From Teratosphaeria epicoccoides (Eukaryota > Ascomycota > Dothideomycetes > Mycosphaerellales > Teratosphaeriaceae): 54,984 nucleotides of DNA. Positions 11,149-22,725 of the stretch are shown here, in pieces. Position 1 is the stretch's first letter. The number at the start of each line of letters is the position of its first letter. The stretch lies in assembly GCA_021401465.1 (NCBI GenBank), contig JADDMT010000161.1:1-54984 (forward strand), read 5' to 3'. The translations under genes were made by a program, and so were the position numbers. The notes below the pieces were generated by a model. It ran no database searches. It saw only the letters and a program-made list of their open reading frames with translations, and was not told where the DNA came from.

Positions 11149-13745
11149 GTTCGTTCCTTTCTCGAAACTCCGTATCTTTTGCTAACAGTTTCGCAGATGT
11201 TCTAGGGGTTCCTAGGTGTTCTCGGTACTCCTATATCCTTCCCATTTTACTAAGTACTCTTGCTGTCTGTCCTGCTAGCGAGTGTCAACAATCTTTTTGA
11301 CAGTGTACTCCGGTTCTTCTACTTCAGGGTCGAGTAGTAAGGGTTCTGTTTGCAGTGCGGCGTCTAGCGCTACTTATTCTAGCAGAGAGACATAGAACAC
11401 AGGGTATATTCTCATCTGCTCAGGTAGCTGTAACTTAAAATTAACTGGTCCCTTCTTGGCCTTAATCCTGAATAGTCCTAGTTTTACAGCGTCTAGTTTT
11501 TTACTCGGCTTGTCCGATTTAATATGACGGCGGAGGAGATACACCTTGTCCCCCTCCTTTAGAATTAGTCCCTTAATTCTCTTACGATTCGCGTACTATG
11601 CCATGTTCTGCTAATAGAACTGCAGGTCGAGTCGTGCTTCTGTTTGCAGTCAGCGTAGATGTTCTACTCGTCTAAGTGCTACTAGGTTCGGATTACTAGC
11701 TAAGACGTCTAGAATGTCTTCTATAGCTGATCTATATGCCATCTGAAAAGGCGAGAGTCCTGTCGACTCTACTAGCGTACTATTATACGCGAGCTATGCT
11801 ATTAGCAACAACTCTACCTAGTTGTTCTAGTCCCTATTCACATAGGATCGAAGGTACTATTCTAACGTCTGATTTAGACGTTCTGTCTGTCTATCCGTCT
11901 AAGGGTAGAAGGAAGTACTTAGTCGATGTTTGACCTAGAATTGTCTCATTAGGGCTCTCTAGAAGTTAGAGGTAAACATGGATCCTCGAACTGTTACTAG
12001 GTCCTATAGCATACTATGTAGTGCTACTACCCATTTGATGAAGACATACGCGATATCTTTAGTCTTAAAGTCTTCGCGGTAAGGGATAAACTTCCTAAAC
12101 TTAGTGAATCGGTTAACTACTACCATGATCCCGTCGAAGAACTCATTCGTAGCGGGTTCTCTTGACTAAGGTAGTTTGACGATGAAATCTATGGCGAGCG
12201 ACTCCTATAGCCGGTAAGGTACCTTAAGTAGTCGTAGTAGCCTATACGGTTTATAACAGTCATGCTTACTTTGTCGGCAAGTCACATATCGACAGACGTA
12301 GTCCTCGATTGCCTTGCTTATCCTAGGGAAGTAATATTCTTGTTAGAGAATTTGCTTCATTTTAGACACTCCCGGGTGTCCTGCCTAAGGTACGTCATGT
12401 TAGAGTCATAGTAGCTCTGATCGTAAAGACGTTAGCATGTATACTAATCCTTAAAACAGAAGGATTCCGTCTTCGTCTTCCTAACCCTCCTGTCCATTAA
12501 TGTCGTCGCGGACAGCGAGTGCAGTTAGGTCGTAGACTAGCGCGTTCTTCAGGTTGTCCTGAAATTCACTAGTCCATGTGACAGTCATAGCCGCGAGTCG
12601 GTTGACTCCTAGCGTGCTATCGCTATTTTCCTAGAGAATAGCATGTTTCTCCTGCTTCACGCCCTTCATGTAGTCCGTCTGGCGGCTAAGTGCATTAGCG
12701 CGCGCGTTATCGGTCCCCTTGCGATAGACGATCTTGCAGTTAAAACTAGAGAGCTCCTTACTCTACCGAACCTGTTGTTAGTTTAACTCTTTCGTCGTTA
12801 TGAAGTATTGCAAGTTCTCATAGTCTGTGTAGACCGTGACCTAGTGCTTAGAACCTTCTAAGTAGACTTGCTAGGCCTTGTAGGCGTCTACTATAGCTAG
12901 AAGTTCTTTGTCGTAGATGTCATATCGGAGTTTAGGTCCTGACAATTTCCTCGAGTAGTAGGTGACTAGCTGTAGTCGTCTACTCGGTCCTAGTTGACTC
13001 AAGCATGCCCTGAGTACTACGTCAGAGGCATCTGTTTCGACTATGATAGGCTTATCCAGGTCGAATACAAGTAAGATTAGCTGATCTGTGAATTGTCGCT
13101 TGAGTTCCTCGAAGGCATTTCGTTAGGCGTCGTCCTACACGAATAGTGTATCCTTCGTCGTAAGAGTCGTAAGTAGTGCCGTAATCTTCGAATAGTTTGC
13201 TACAAATCTTTAGTAGAAGTTAGCAAACCTAAGGAAGGACTATACTTCCTTAACATTAGTTGGCGTAGGCTACTCTTTTACGACTTAGACTTTCTTAGTG
13301 TCTATCTTGATTCTATTCTATGCTACTACGTAGCTAAGGAATTGTACTTCCTGCTTATGAAACTCGCTCTTCTAAGGCTTAACCTTCAACTAGTAATCCT
13401 AGAGTTTCTGAAGTACTTTGTCTACGTTAAATGCTAACTAGCATTGTAGGATAAACATCTCGACCTAAGATCGTTGTCCTATAAACTCTGTAGGGCTTCC
13501 TATCTTGAAGCCGTTATTACTATGTCTATTCCTAGTAGTTGAACCTGCGACAGATGCTAGAGCTATCTCGCTAAGGTGAATAGATTCGAGCTACTACGTA
13601 ATTTGAGGTATAGCGGCAACTTGTTCTCAGAGTGTTAGTTGATTGTTGCTAGAAGTTGAACTAACAGCTAAAGAACTACTTAACATAGGCGTATGTTAAG
13701 CACTTGACAAGTCCCCTGATACTTCCTTAGAAGTAGTGCTTAAAA
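11131..13745 (-). pseudogene. A2 pol with a large deletion, fused to gag N-terminus
   Basis: Pol ends at a TAA at 11131-11133 and continues rightwards through chromodomain, integrase, RNase H and part of reverse transcriptase to about 13420. There it joins directly to the gag start region (ATG at 13686). Compared with A3, about 2.7 kb is missing: the rest of reverse transcriptase, protease and most of gag (A3 23169-25892). Many in-frame TAG codons. Non-functional. Confidence 0.85.
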
Positions 13746-13915
13746 TGTCATAAGGGTAGGTACTAATAGTAGGAAGGTAACTAGGTATTAGACTCGCAGA
13801 GCTATAAAGAATATCGACAATAGCAGTTAACCTTGTAACTAACTATCCCCTAGGGAAAGGGAATTAAATTAAGCACGAAGCTCCTAACTACCTGTCCTGA
13901 AGCTACCCCTATATA
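13746..13915 (-). repeat. Family A LTR shared by A2 and A3, left part (split by B2)
   Basis: It starts TGTCATAAGG. It is cut at 13915, inside CCCCTATATA, by the B2 insertion, and resumes at 22450. Confidence 0.9.
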
Positions 13916-14275
13916 TGATATAGATGTATATGCTATATGATATGAAAATATCTCGCAGTGTAACAGAGTAATCTGACCTTTTAGTAGGTATAAGACAGCG
14001 CTGCTTTCTGCTTATCGCAGAGGTAGCGCTAAGGGTGCTTATAACCCCCGACGCTCCTCAATTAGGGAAAGCATGTCCGAGCCTAACCCTGTAGGGGTAC
14101 CATAGGGTCAGCGACGTAGGGGCGTCCTACGTCGACAACTGATCCTACTTGGACGACATACAAGCTAACGTATGTACAAAGGACCCCCTTGCCATATATG
14201 GCAGGGTTACTACATGCTAAGGGCGGGCATTAGAACCCATGCGGTTCTAATGGCCCCCTAGTATCAACCGTATCA
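13916..14275 (-). repeat. B2 3' LTR (360 bp)
   Basis: TGATATAGATG to CCGTATCA when read on the plus strand. It is followed at 14276 by CTGCCCCTCCTCCT, the complement of the polypurine tract. Confidence 0.95.
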
Positions 14276-15073
14276 CTGCCCCTCCTCCTATAAGGATGTC
14301 CCTATCCTTACTAAGTAATGCACGCGGAACGTATAGGGTACAGGATGTAGCACACTTATACCGCGTAAGGGTAAATAGGTAGATAGCCTACGTAACATGT
14401 GTCATGCGTATACCTTAACACCTTCGTAGTAAGTACGGGGCGGAGGCTGCTAACTCAGGCGGGTTTTAATCCGTCACATGTTAGGCGGCCTTGTAACACC
14501 TTCGCTTCACATGCGGATTAAGATATCAGGAAACCGCGAGTACGTACTTCGGTTAATCCTTGAAATTATAGGGCAAGCATACGCGCCGGCCTTGCCAAGT
14601 AGCTTGGCTGTCCCTATTTAGTCGTGACCGTGAAGAACGTGTCGCAGAACCTTAGGGTAGTAGGAAAGTGCGCGGACGCTCTACGCGCGCTACTCGAAAC
14701 GGCAGGAGCGCGCTCCTAGCATAGGCCTCGCCACATTTCCATGCTAGTAGGCTAGCACGAGTGCAGTTAGCGCACATGCGTGACAGCCGCGTTATCCGTT
14801 ATTGCATTATTCGGTCCCCTTGTAAGTTAACTAAACGCAGGTGCTCTGCGCATGTAGTTCGAGTTACTAGCTTAACGGTTACGGTAGGTAACAGGGGGGC
14901 TGTCAGAGGGTATAAAAACCTCGTCACTTCCTAAACTTTCCTGTTCTAAGACACTAACATCGACCTCCGCTCCTACTTCGCTTAGCTTGCGCCTTGCCAT
15001 GTCTGCAGGTCTATACTAGAGCTTCTTCTTCTTTAATTAATCAATCAAGATCAATTAACCCGTCTTAGCTATA
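14276..15073 (+). promoter_or_regulatory. B2 region between 3' LTR and antisense ATG, with TATA box at 14911-14918
   Basis: About 800 bp with no sense ORF. On the gag-pol strand this is 3' untranslated sequence; on the plus strand it is the leader of the antisense gene. GGGTATAAAAACC has its TATA at 14911-14918. A pyrimidine-rich CTTTCCTGTTC follows about 30 bp later, and the ATG is 163 bp downstream of the box. Inference: an internal RNA polymerase II promoter. Confidence 0.6.
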
Positions 15074-16570
15074 ATGGCTTATATGCTACAGACTAAGTTC
15101 GACGCTACTCGCTCTGCCCGCGATTGTCGCTCGTGTCGACGATGCCTCGACAACCTTAGTAGCTAAGCTGCACACATCTCTCCTCTGCGTGTTAGTAAGG
15201 CGTCCCCTACCCGCGAGGTATGCGTGACTTGTACTAACCGAAGCGTAGCCGAGATCTACATCGGCGGATTTGATGAGGGCGGTATCTACTGCAATTATGT
15301 CAACTATAATGGCAAGCATCAAAAATGCTAAGACCTCCCTGAAGAGGTATACAGCGAGCACAACTAGCTCTGCCATAACATCGATGACTTCTAGAGTACG
15401 CGCGACAAGGGGATTGCCGAAGGTACTCTGACTATAAACAGGCTATAGGCTAAGTACCGCGAGGCACTTGCCTACCTGCTTAGCGCCCTCTCGTGCTTTA
15501 CCGCAACTACTAACCGTTCTCACGGCAGTGTTCGCTTCGACTCTCTGCTAATAGGCGAAAACGTTTGTCTAGGTCTAATCGCAGACTTAGTCTAGAAGAT
15601 CTTGAAGGTACTAACTGTTAGGGTCGAGACCTTCGCCATAGTACGCATATAGTACGGGTACCCTCCGAGTATAAATGCTGACTTTCTCCGCTAGGCTAAC
15701 GTTAGCGTTGAGAAATATCCGACTAGCCGTTAGCGTTAGCAACTCGGGGCCCTTGCCTCTATTAACGATGACTTTAAGACGCGGATGATCCGCAAGAAGG
15801 TTATCAAGCAATTCACCGCTCCCGCCACTAAGGCTACGCCCTAGCGCCGTACCGAGAGACAGCCTGCCTCTAAGCCGGTCCTAAGGACTAAGCCGTAAGT
15901 TACTCACTCGAATACTGTCGCGTGCGTATAGCTAACACATTGTAGCGCCGCTGCCTACGCCGCCTCGACGCTACTATCTAAGAAGAAGAAGAGGGCCAGG
16001 GCCGAAATTGAGGTTAGCGACAAGGAAGCCGAACCTTCCCTGCTTGTGACCCGCACTACGTCCGTCAAGATGCTAAGGCATAAGCCTCTAGGCCAGATCT
16101 TTGAGGATAAGGAGGATGACGACGTCTAGGATACCTTCGGTCCTAACGTGATCCCTTCGCGCCATAGTGTCACTATACTAGTTGCGCCTAAGGGAGACAC
16201 CGAGTCTAATGATGTAGTCAACACTCGTGTCAAGAAGCGCAAGATGATCTCGAGGGCCGAGCGCGACAGCCGCAAGCGCGCTCGAGTCTCTTCGCCTTCT
16301 AATGCTAAGGATAAGGTAGTCATCGCGACTAGGCGCGGTAAGGATGTCGCTAGTTCTCTAGCTACTATAGGCTCCAAAGACGAGCTCCCTCGCAACCTAC
16401 TAAAGAAGAAGATGCTAGCCTCTCTTCGTGGCGTTGCTACCCCCGTTACTCATAGTCGCTTCAGGGTGTTTAGTAGACCCCGTGCAGGTAGGCAGTCCCT
16501 AGCGGACCGTAACAAGAAAGACTCTCCTACTTCGGGTTCGGTCAGGAAGCCCCTAACTAGTAGTCGCTAA
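15074..16570 (+). pseudogene. B2 antisense gene (Cys-rich/basic protein), RIP-mutated
   Basis: ATG at 15074 to TAA at 16568-16570, 1497 nt, the length seen in B1 and B3. The N-terminal half carries Cys pairs (SCRRC at residues 20-24, CVTC at 50-53) and YCNY/KHQKC. The last 140 residues are open (16148-16570) and strongly basic, with KKRK and RKRAR. In-frame TAG codons interrupt the rest. It is convergent with gag-pol, which ends 140 bp away at 16711. Confidence 0.82.
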
Positions 16571-16710
16571 GCATTAGCTACGAAGCTAATCCGAGCATGT
16601 CTCTTGTTCTTCTTAGGTTTATTCTAGGTATGCCTTTAGGCATCAATGATGTATAAGTAGGGCGTTTGCTTCTTATTGTCACTTCGCGTGTTATGCGCTA
16701 CATACACGTG

Positions 16711-19700
16711 TCAAGAATTCTGCTCTAGAACCCTTATCTTCCTACGAATCGACCTTCTTAAGCCCTGCTCACGCCTCCTCTGCTCTTCAAATTCACGGAT
16801 AGCTTCCGGGGCGTTCTTGCAGTCTTCGGCCGGAACCTATTATGTGTACTTAGGTAGGTATCCTTTCTACTTTACTAGATAGTACGTTGCGCCCTTACAC
16901 TACATACTGTCCTTAATACCCTCGACTTCCTACTCTTCGTTCTCTTCTGCTACTAGCATCGGGTCCGCGGGCTCTTTGCCCTCGCGCTATACCTATGGTT
17001 CGAGTAGAGATACGTAGAAGACGTCATGCACACGATATGACGATGGCAATAATAGCTAGTACGCCTGCGAGCCTATCGCGTCGCGTATCCGGAAGGGTCC
17101 GACAAACCTTAGCGTCATCTTCTTACTTAGAAGTTTTAGCTTGAGATTCTTTGTTAACAGTAACACCTTCGTACTAACTACGTACTACATCGGTTTAGCA
17201 CAGGCGTTATTATGTTTAATCTAGGATTCTGAGGCCTTTTTCTAGTGTTCTATTAGCACCGAATGTACCTCGCGCATACGCCGCGCTAATTCCGCGGCGG
17301 CTAGCACCCTCTCCTTAGAAGACTCGTCCTGAGGCGGTTCTAGGTATATTTCCGGATTAAAGCCATAAAGAATCTGAAATAGCGACATGCGCATAGTAGC
17401 ATGCATGCTGTTATTAACTGCAAATTCCGCCATAGGAATTACGTTAGCCTAGGCATCCTGGTTCTTAGCGTAGTAGCACTAAAGGTACTACTTAAGAGTC
17501 TAGTTCATACGTTTAGTCTGACTATTAGTCTGTAGATAGAATGCTATACTTAGGCGGTACTTAACACGTGCCTCAAACACAAATTCTTGCTAGTATTTAC
17601 TAGTAAAGACAGAACCTCGATCCGATAGGATACTTTAGGGGACACTAAAGCGCTGTATGACTTCGTCGCGAAGTAGTCGCGCAAGCTCGCTACTTATGCA
17701 CCTTTTCGTACATAGGATGAAGACATTCATCTTCGAGTATTAGTCGACTACTACAAGGACAGCATTAACTACATCGCCTTTCTACTTTGCTAGCGGCAGA
17801 TTAGTAATAAAATCCATGGTCAAGTCTTGCTATGGTCTCTCTAGTAGTAGGAGCGCCTAAGCATCGCTATAGGGGCAATAGCGCCGAGATTTGCTAATCT
17901 GGCATGTCTAGCAGGATTTGACATAGTCAGAGACATCCTGTTCTAGCGTAGGCTACTAGTATTTACGTCCGAGAAGTGCGTTCGTCTTCTCTGCGCCAAA
18001 ATGGCCCGCGAGTTTATCGTCATGATGAATACGGAGGAGCTGTGAACAGAGTACGCGGTTAGCGGGTATGTAGAGCCTATTGTCAAAGTACTACAAGTTG
18101 CCTGACTTAGTCTAGTACTTCGGGCTACCTACAGTGTCCTAGAGGGCTACACCCTTATTAATCAACTCCGGTTCTCGCTCTTGCAACCGCTAAATAAGTC
18201 TCGAGACTTCTTCAAAGGGTTCTTTAGACATCGCATGCTTACTACATGTAAGCCGGTTAACTACTACACGGATCGAGCTAGACATGGTCGCTACAACTGC
18301 CAGATAGGAGGGTTCGTTACTAGCGGAGGCTGTGAGGCCCTATTAGACCTGTAGTCGACCTATAAGAGGAGCTAACGACAGATCGCCGCCCTAAACTACA
18401 AGCTTCGTTTGCAGCGTAGGGAGAAGCTATTAGTTACCCTCCTCCCTAGTGTTGTAGTCCGGTCGTCGCGAAGGACTATTAGCTAGATTCGTCTTTCTAG
18501 AACAATGCTAGATAACGAAGTTAAAGCTAGCGAGGAAAGTCGCCTACCTTGCTTGCCGACTACTTAGCTGCTTCACGCCTATGAAGCCGCAAAGGTTGTT
18601 ATAGTTAGTAAGTACCTTAATAGGGTGCGCTACGCCTTCGAGGTAGTGTCGGTACTCCTTAAAGCTGTCAACAATAGCTAAAAGCTCTTAATCGTAAGTC
18701 TCATAGTTAAGCTTAGCGCCCTGCATCTTCCGCGACTAGAAGGCAATTAGGTACTATCGCGTACTACCTTCGTGCGACTAGAGCTACGATATAATTACGG
18801 CTATTGCGAATTTTGAAGCATTAGTCTCTATCCAGATCTTCGTAGTAGGGTCAAAGTGCCGAAGTATAGGCGTAGTTTAAAAAGCTGCTTTAAGTTTAGA
18901 GAAGGCCTTGCTCTAAGCCTCCTCCTAAGGCACTTTCACTAGCTTTTTTCCTCGAACCGCGCCCTTTGCGAGGGCCGTGAGGGGAGCCACGATCTTCGAG
19001 TAAGATCGTATGAATCTGCAATAGAAGTTAGTAAATCCTAGGAACACCTGCACTTCTCGGAGGGTAGTTAGCTATAGCTACTCTGTAATTGCGGACACCC
19101 TTTAGTCATCTATGATGACTCCTTCTATAGAGACAATGTATCCGAGAAACTCAATCCTATCCGTCAGGAATGAGCACTTCTTTAGGTTCGCGTATAGAGC
19201 GAACTTGCGGAGCCTTTTAAGCACTATACTTAGATGCCGAATGTGCTCCTCCTTCGAGTTAGAGTAGACTAGTATATCGTCTAAATATACTACGTAGTAG
19301 GTGTTAACAAGGCCGGCTAGGGCCCGGTTAATATACGTTTAGAACGTTGCTAGTACGTTAGTTAAGCCGAATAGCATTACTATATACTCGAAGTGTCTGT
19401 ACCGCGTTCAGAATGTAGTCTTCTACTTGTCGCCCTTTCAGATCGGTATCCGATAGTAGGCGTCCTTCAAGTCGATAGACGAGAAGATGGCAGCGTGACT
19501 AAGGCGGTCAAGCGTCTCGCTAATAAGTGGTAGGGGGCAGCGGTTCTTCTAGGTCACCGCGTTAAGGCCCCTATAGTTAACGTATAGGCGGAGCGTGTTA
19601 TCCTTCTTCAGGACGAACATAACTAGCGCTCTAGCCTCGCTGTCGCTTCGTCGGATCTACGCGTTCCTTTGCGCCTTGTAGAGGTAGTCTCGAAGTGTTT

Positions 19701-22040
19701 CGAGCTACAATTCCGACATAGGGTATAGAGGTTAATGCGGAGGATTGTAACCCTCCTTAAGGTTAATCGCATGTTCCGCGTCTAGGGCCTAGGCATAGGC
19801 CGCAGCCTCTGCGTCGAAAATATCGGCGTATTCCTCTAACTTAGGCGGAAGGGTAACGTCCTCCTTAACGTTCTGTATGCGGACCGCATACATGCATTAG
19901 ACCTTCTTCATGTCCTTGTAGAAGCTATATGCGTCACGCATCCGTACCGTAGGAACTTCGCCTATAGAGCCGTAGAACTAGTTGTTAGTAGCTCCATTAA
20001 CAACGACTCCCTGCTTGTAGCGCTAAGGGCGGCCGAGCAGGAGCTCCTTATCAGGAACGTCTTTAGCGTAGAAGACTTCGTTAGTCTCGCGCACTTCTCC
20101 TGAGGAGTCCGCGAGTTAGAGGCGCACATTGTACGCGCCTCGAGCCGCTACACCTTCGCCCCGAAAGGACTTCATGGTAGGTAGCAGGGCTCCTAGGATC
20201 GGCTTCAAACTAAGCCGTACGATTACTCTCTAGGGTATCACGTTAACCTCCGCAAGGTCATCTAACATACAGTCTACTAGCTCGAGCGAGCCATTAACTC
20301 AGACTGTACCGGATAGGCGCCAGGCAGGCTACGAGTCTACACTATCGGTGACAGACAGCTTAGATACCCGCGGTAGCTATTCGGTTGTCTCGGGCTTGTC
20401 CTTCTTTCGCCTCCCCTCTAGGGAGGTTTCAGACACCTTGCTTACCTTCTTCCTATCACTTCGTTTAGGATAGCGAGCCGCCTAGTAGTCCCTCGCTCTA
20501 CAGATGTGGCAGCTACTCGGAGGCTTCTTGCTACTGTCTTTTAGCTCGGAGGGCTTGCTGCTCCGGAATGAACTACTGCGTTAGACATGGCCCCTAGGGC
20601 GCTTGTAATAGCGACCCTTTAGTAGGTCCTCGGGACCTAGACGCTTATTGTCCTTACTGCCCGATTTTCTATTTCGCTTCAAGGTGATTTCCATACGTGT
20701 CGTAAGGGACACGAGGTCTTGCCGAGTTGTCGGAAGTTCATGAAAAGTCATGATCGTGTTCTGAAGATTATCATCAAGTTTGACGAGTAAGTGCCACACG
20801 CGTTACGTCTCGGTATAGGGTAGCATCTGTCCCTCGAGTGTGGCGAGATAGGTAGCGAAGCTAGAGGTTATTTGTCCCTTCCCCTGCTTAGCCCTCTTGT
20901 ACTCGACAGACACAGTAAGGGTGATACGGTTGATACTAGGGGACCATCTGAACCGCATGGGTTCTAATGGCCGCCCTTGGCATGCAGTGACCCTGCCACA
21001 TATGGCAAGGGGGTCCTTCGTACATACGTTAGCTCGTATGTCATCCGAGTAGGATTAGTTGTCGACGTAGGACGCCCCTACGTCGCTGACCCTACGGTAC
21101 CCCTACGGGGTTAGGCTCGGACATGCTTTCCCTAATTAAGGAGCGTCAGGGGTTATAAGCACCCTTAGCGCCACCTCTGCGATAAGCAGAAAGCAGCGCT
21201 GTCTTGTACCTACTAAAAGGTCGGATTACTCTGCCACACTGCGAGATATTTTCATATCATATAGCACATACATCTATATCAAAGGGCGCGATTCCCTGGA
21301 TCCTTGACCTAGTCGACACAGAACTAGCGAAAGTCCGCCTACATATACGTTCTGTTGTAGACCCGCATAAGGTCATACCGCTCATGCTAATTGTTGCGAG
21401 GTTCCTTATCCTCTTCAAGCTACATCACACTAAAGGCGACTCGTTCGCCCTCCGTGGAATATCCGCGTAGGTTAAGCACAAAAACTGCCTTATATGCCTG
21501 CAAGAAAGTTCGAGCCTCCTTCAAGGTGTCTCCCTTAAACGGCTTTAGGTTACGTGCGTTACGACTGCCTCCTAGTTAGCCTACTATGGCCCCGAATTTA
21601 GGCACTAGGTTCGCAGGCACACGCGGAGGGTCTACGCCTCCTAGTAAGTTGTCTTCGCGGGTCCCTAGCGTGAAATCTCGCTGGATTTCTTTGTCCGCTA
21701 GTTTATTAGTACCGCTTATAGCGACGTCTTCGTCGTCCTCGCTGTTGTCGCTGCTAGGAGCGGTGCGGCTCTAGCTCTAGTTCGTAAGGCAGTTCGCGAC
21801 CTAATCAACAATCATGGCTATAAGGGCTAGGTCGATAGTCGGGGTTAGCTGCGGTCCCTATACGGGGGGTCTATTGCCTTGTCCGCTGCGTAATTAGCCT
21901 CTAGCGGAACTGTCGCTCGATGTAGTGTCGCTCGCAGGGGGTACTTCTGCGGGCTAGTTACTCGGGCTAGCTTCGCCATCGCGGGCGCTTAGGATGGCGC
22001 TCGCTACGCATTAGTTGCGAGTTCGTAGTGCTCTAGACAT
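16711..22040 (-). pseudogene. B2 gag-pol, many stops, split by a solo LTR
   Basis: ATG at 22040, TGA at 16711-16713. The span of 5330 nt minus the 365-bp insertion gives 4965 nt, exactly the B3 length, and Gag and Pol share one frame. The zinc knuckle is best kept here at its first Cys pair (CHIC), with Tyr at the His position. The integrase third catalytic residue reads Lys. One codon that is TAG in B1 and B3 just after DAYY is CGG here, so stops can arise in two steps (CpG to TpG, then to TpA). Confidence 0.92.
20917..21286 (+). repeat. Solo B LTR inserted in B2 gag, with AAGGG duplication
   Basis: A 360-bp LTR at 20922-21281 (TGATACGG...TATATCA) lies in the opposite orientation to its host B2. 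It is flanked by a perfect AAGGG duplication (20917-20921 and 21282-21286). The B3 sequence at the same place (near 50510) has a single AAGGG and no insertion. A full element must have inserted here and then been reduced by LTR-LTR recombination. TATA at 21154-21158 and AAGCAGAA at 21184-21191 are kept. Confidence 0.96.
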
Positions 22041-22089
22041 ATCATAGTATTCTCTACTAGACTGCAAAGCAGGGGGGAGAAAGCAGAAC

Positions 22090-22449
22090 TAATATAGATG
22101 TATATGCTATATGATATGAAAATATCTCGTAGTGTGACAGAGTAATCCGACCTTTTAGTAGGTACAAGACAGCGCTGCTTTCTGCTTATCGCAGAGGTAG
22201 CGTTAAGGGTGCTTATAACCCCCGACGCTCCTTAATTAGGGAAAGCATGTCCGAGCCTAACCCCGTAGGGGTACCGTAGGGTTAGCGACGTAGGGGCGTC
22301 CTACGTCGACAACTGATCCTACTCGGACGACATACAAGCTAACGTATGTACGAAGGACCCCCTTGCCATATGTAGCAGGGTCACTACATGCCAAGGGCGG
22401 GCATTAGAACCCATGCGGTTCTAATAGCCCCCTAGTATTAACCGTATCA
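22090..22449 (-). repeat. B2 5' LTR (360 bp)
   Basis: TAATATAG to CCGTATCA on the plus strand; the outer TG of the minus-strand end reads TA after transition. On the minus strand the next bases are GTTCTGCTTTCTCC, the candidate self-priming site. Confidence 0.94.
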
Positions 22450-22725
22450 ATATACTAGAGAGACAGAGCAGCTCTGTGAGATCTGTCGACAGACCTGACA
22501 GATCCATGTCTGTAGATCTGTAGACTAACCCTATAGATCTAAGGGTCTGTTATCCCGTGACAGATCCCTTCTTCCTTGCAGGCCTATAGATCTGTAGACT
22601 AACCCTACAGATCCAGGGATCTGTCCTTACATGACAGATCCTTTCTCCTATGACTATGCCTATAACTCATAGCACTTAGGACCCTCATGATCCTGAAACC
22701 CGCAGTACTCCTAACACTCATGACA
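22450..22725 (-). repeat. Family A LTR shared by A2 and A3, right part
   Basis: It resumes the LTR after B2 (first 5 bp are the ATATA duplication) and ends CTCATGACA at 22725. It contains the full series of GATCTGT/ACAGATC hairpins, undisturbed in this copy. Confidence 0.9.

Larger units (their letters stand above)
13916..22449 (-). mobile_element. B2: near full-length family B element with a nested solo LTR
   Basis: 8534 bp, minus orientation, with a perfect ATATA target-site duplication (13911-13915 and 22450-22454). Removing the solo LTR plus one 5-bp duplication (365 bp) leaves 8169 bp. LTRs are at 13916-14275 (3') and 22090-22449 (5'). It carries gag-pol on the minus strand and the antisense gene on the plus strand. 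It sits in an A LTR about 50 bp or more away from the hairpin hit by B1 and B3. Confidence 0.95.
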
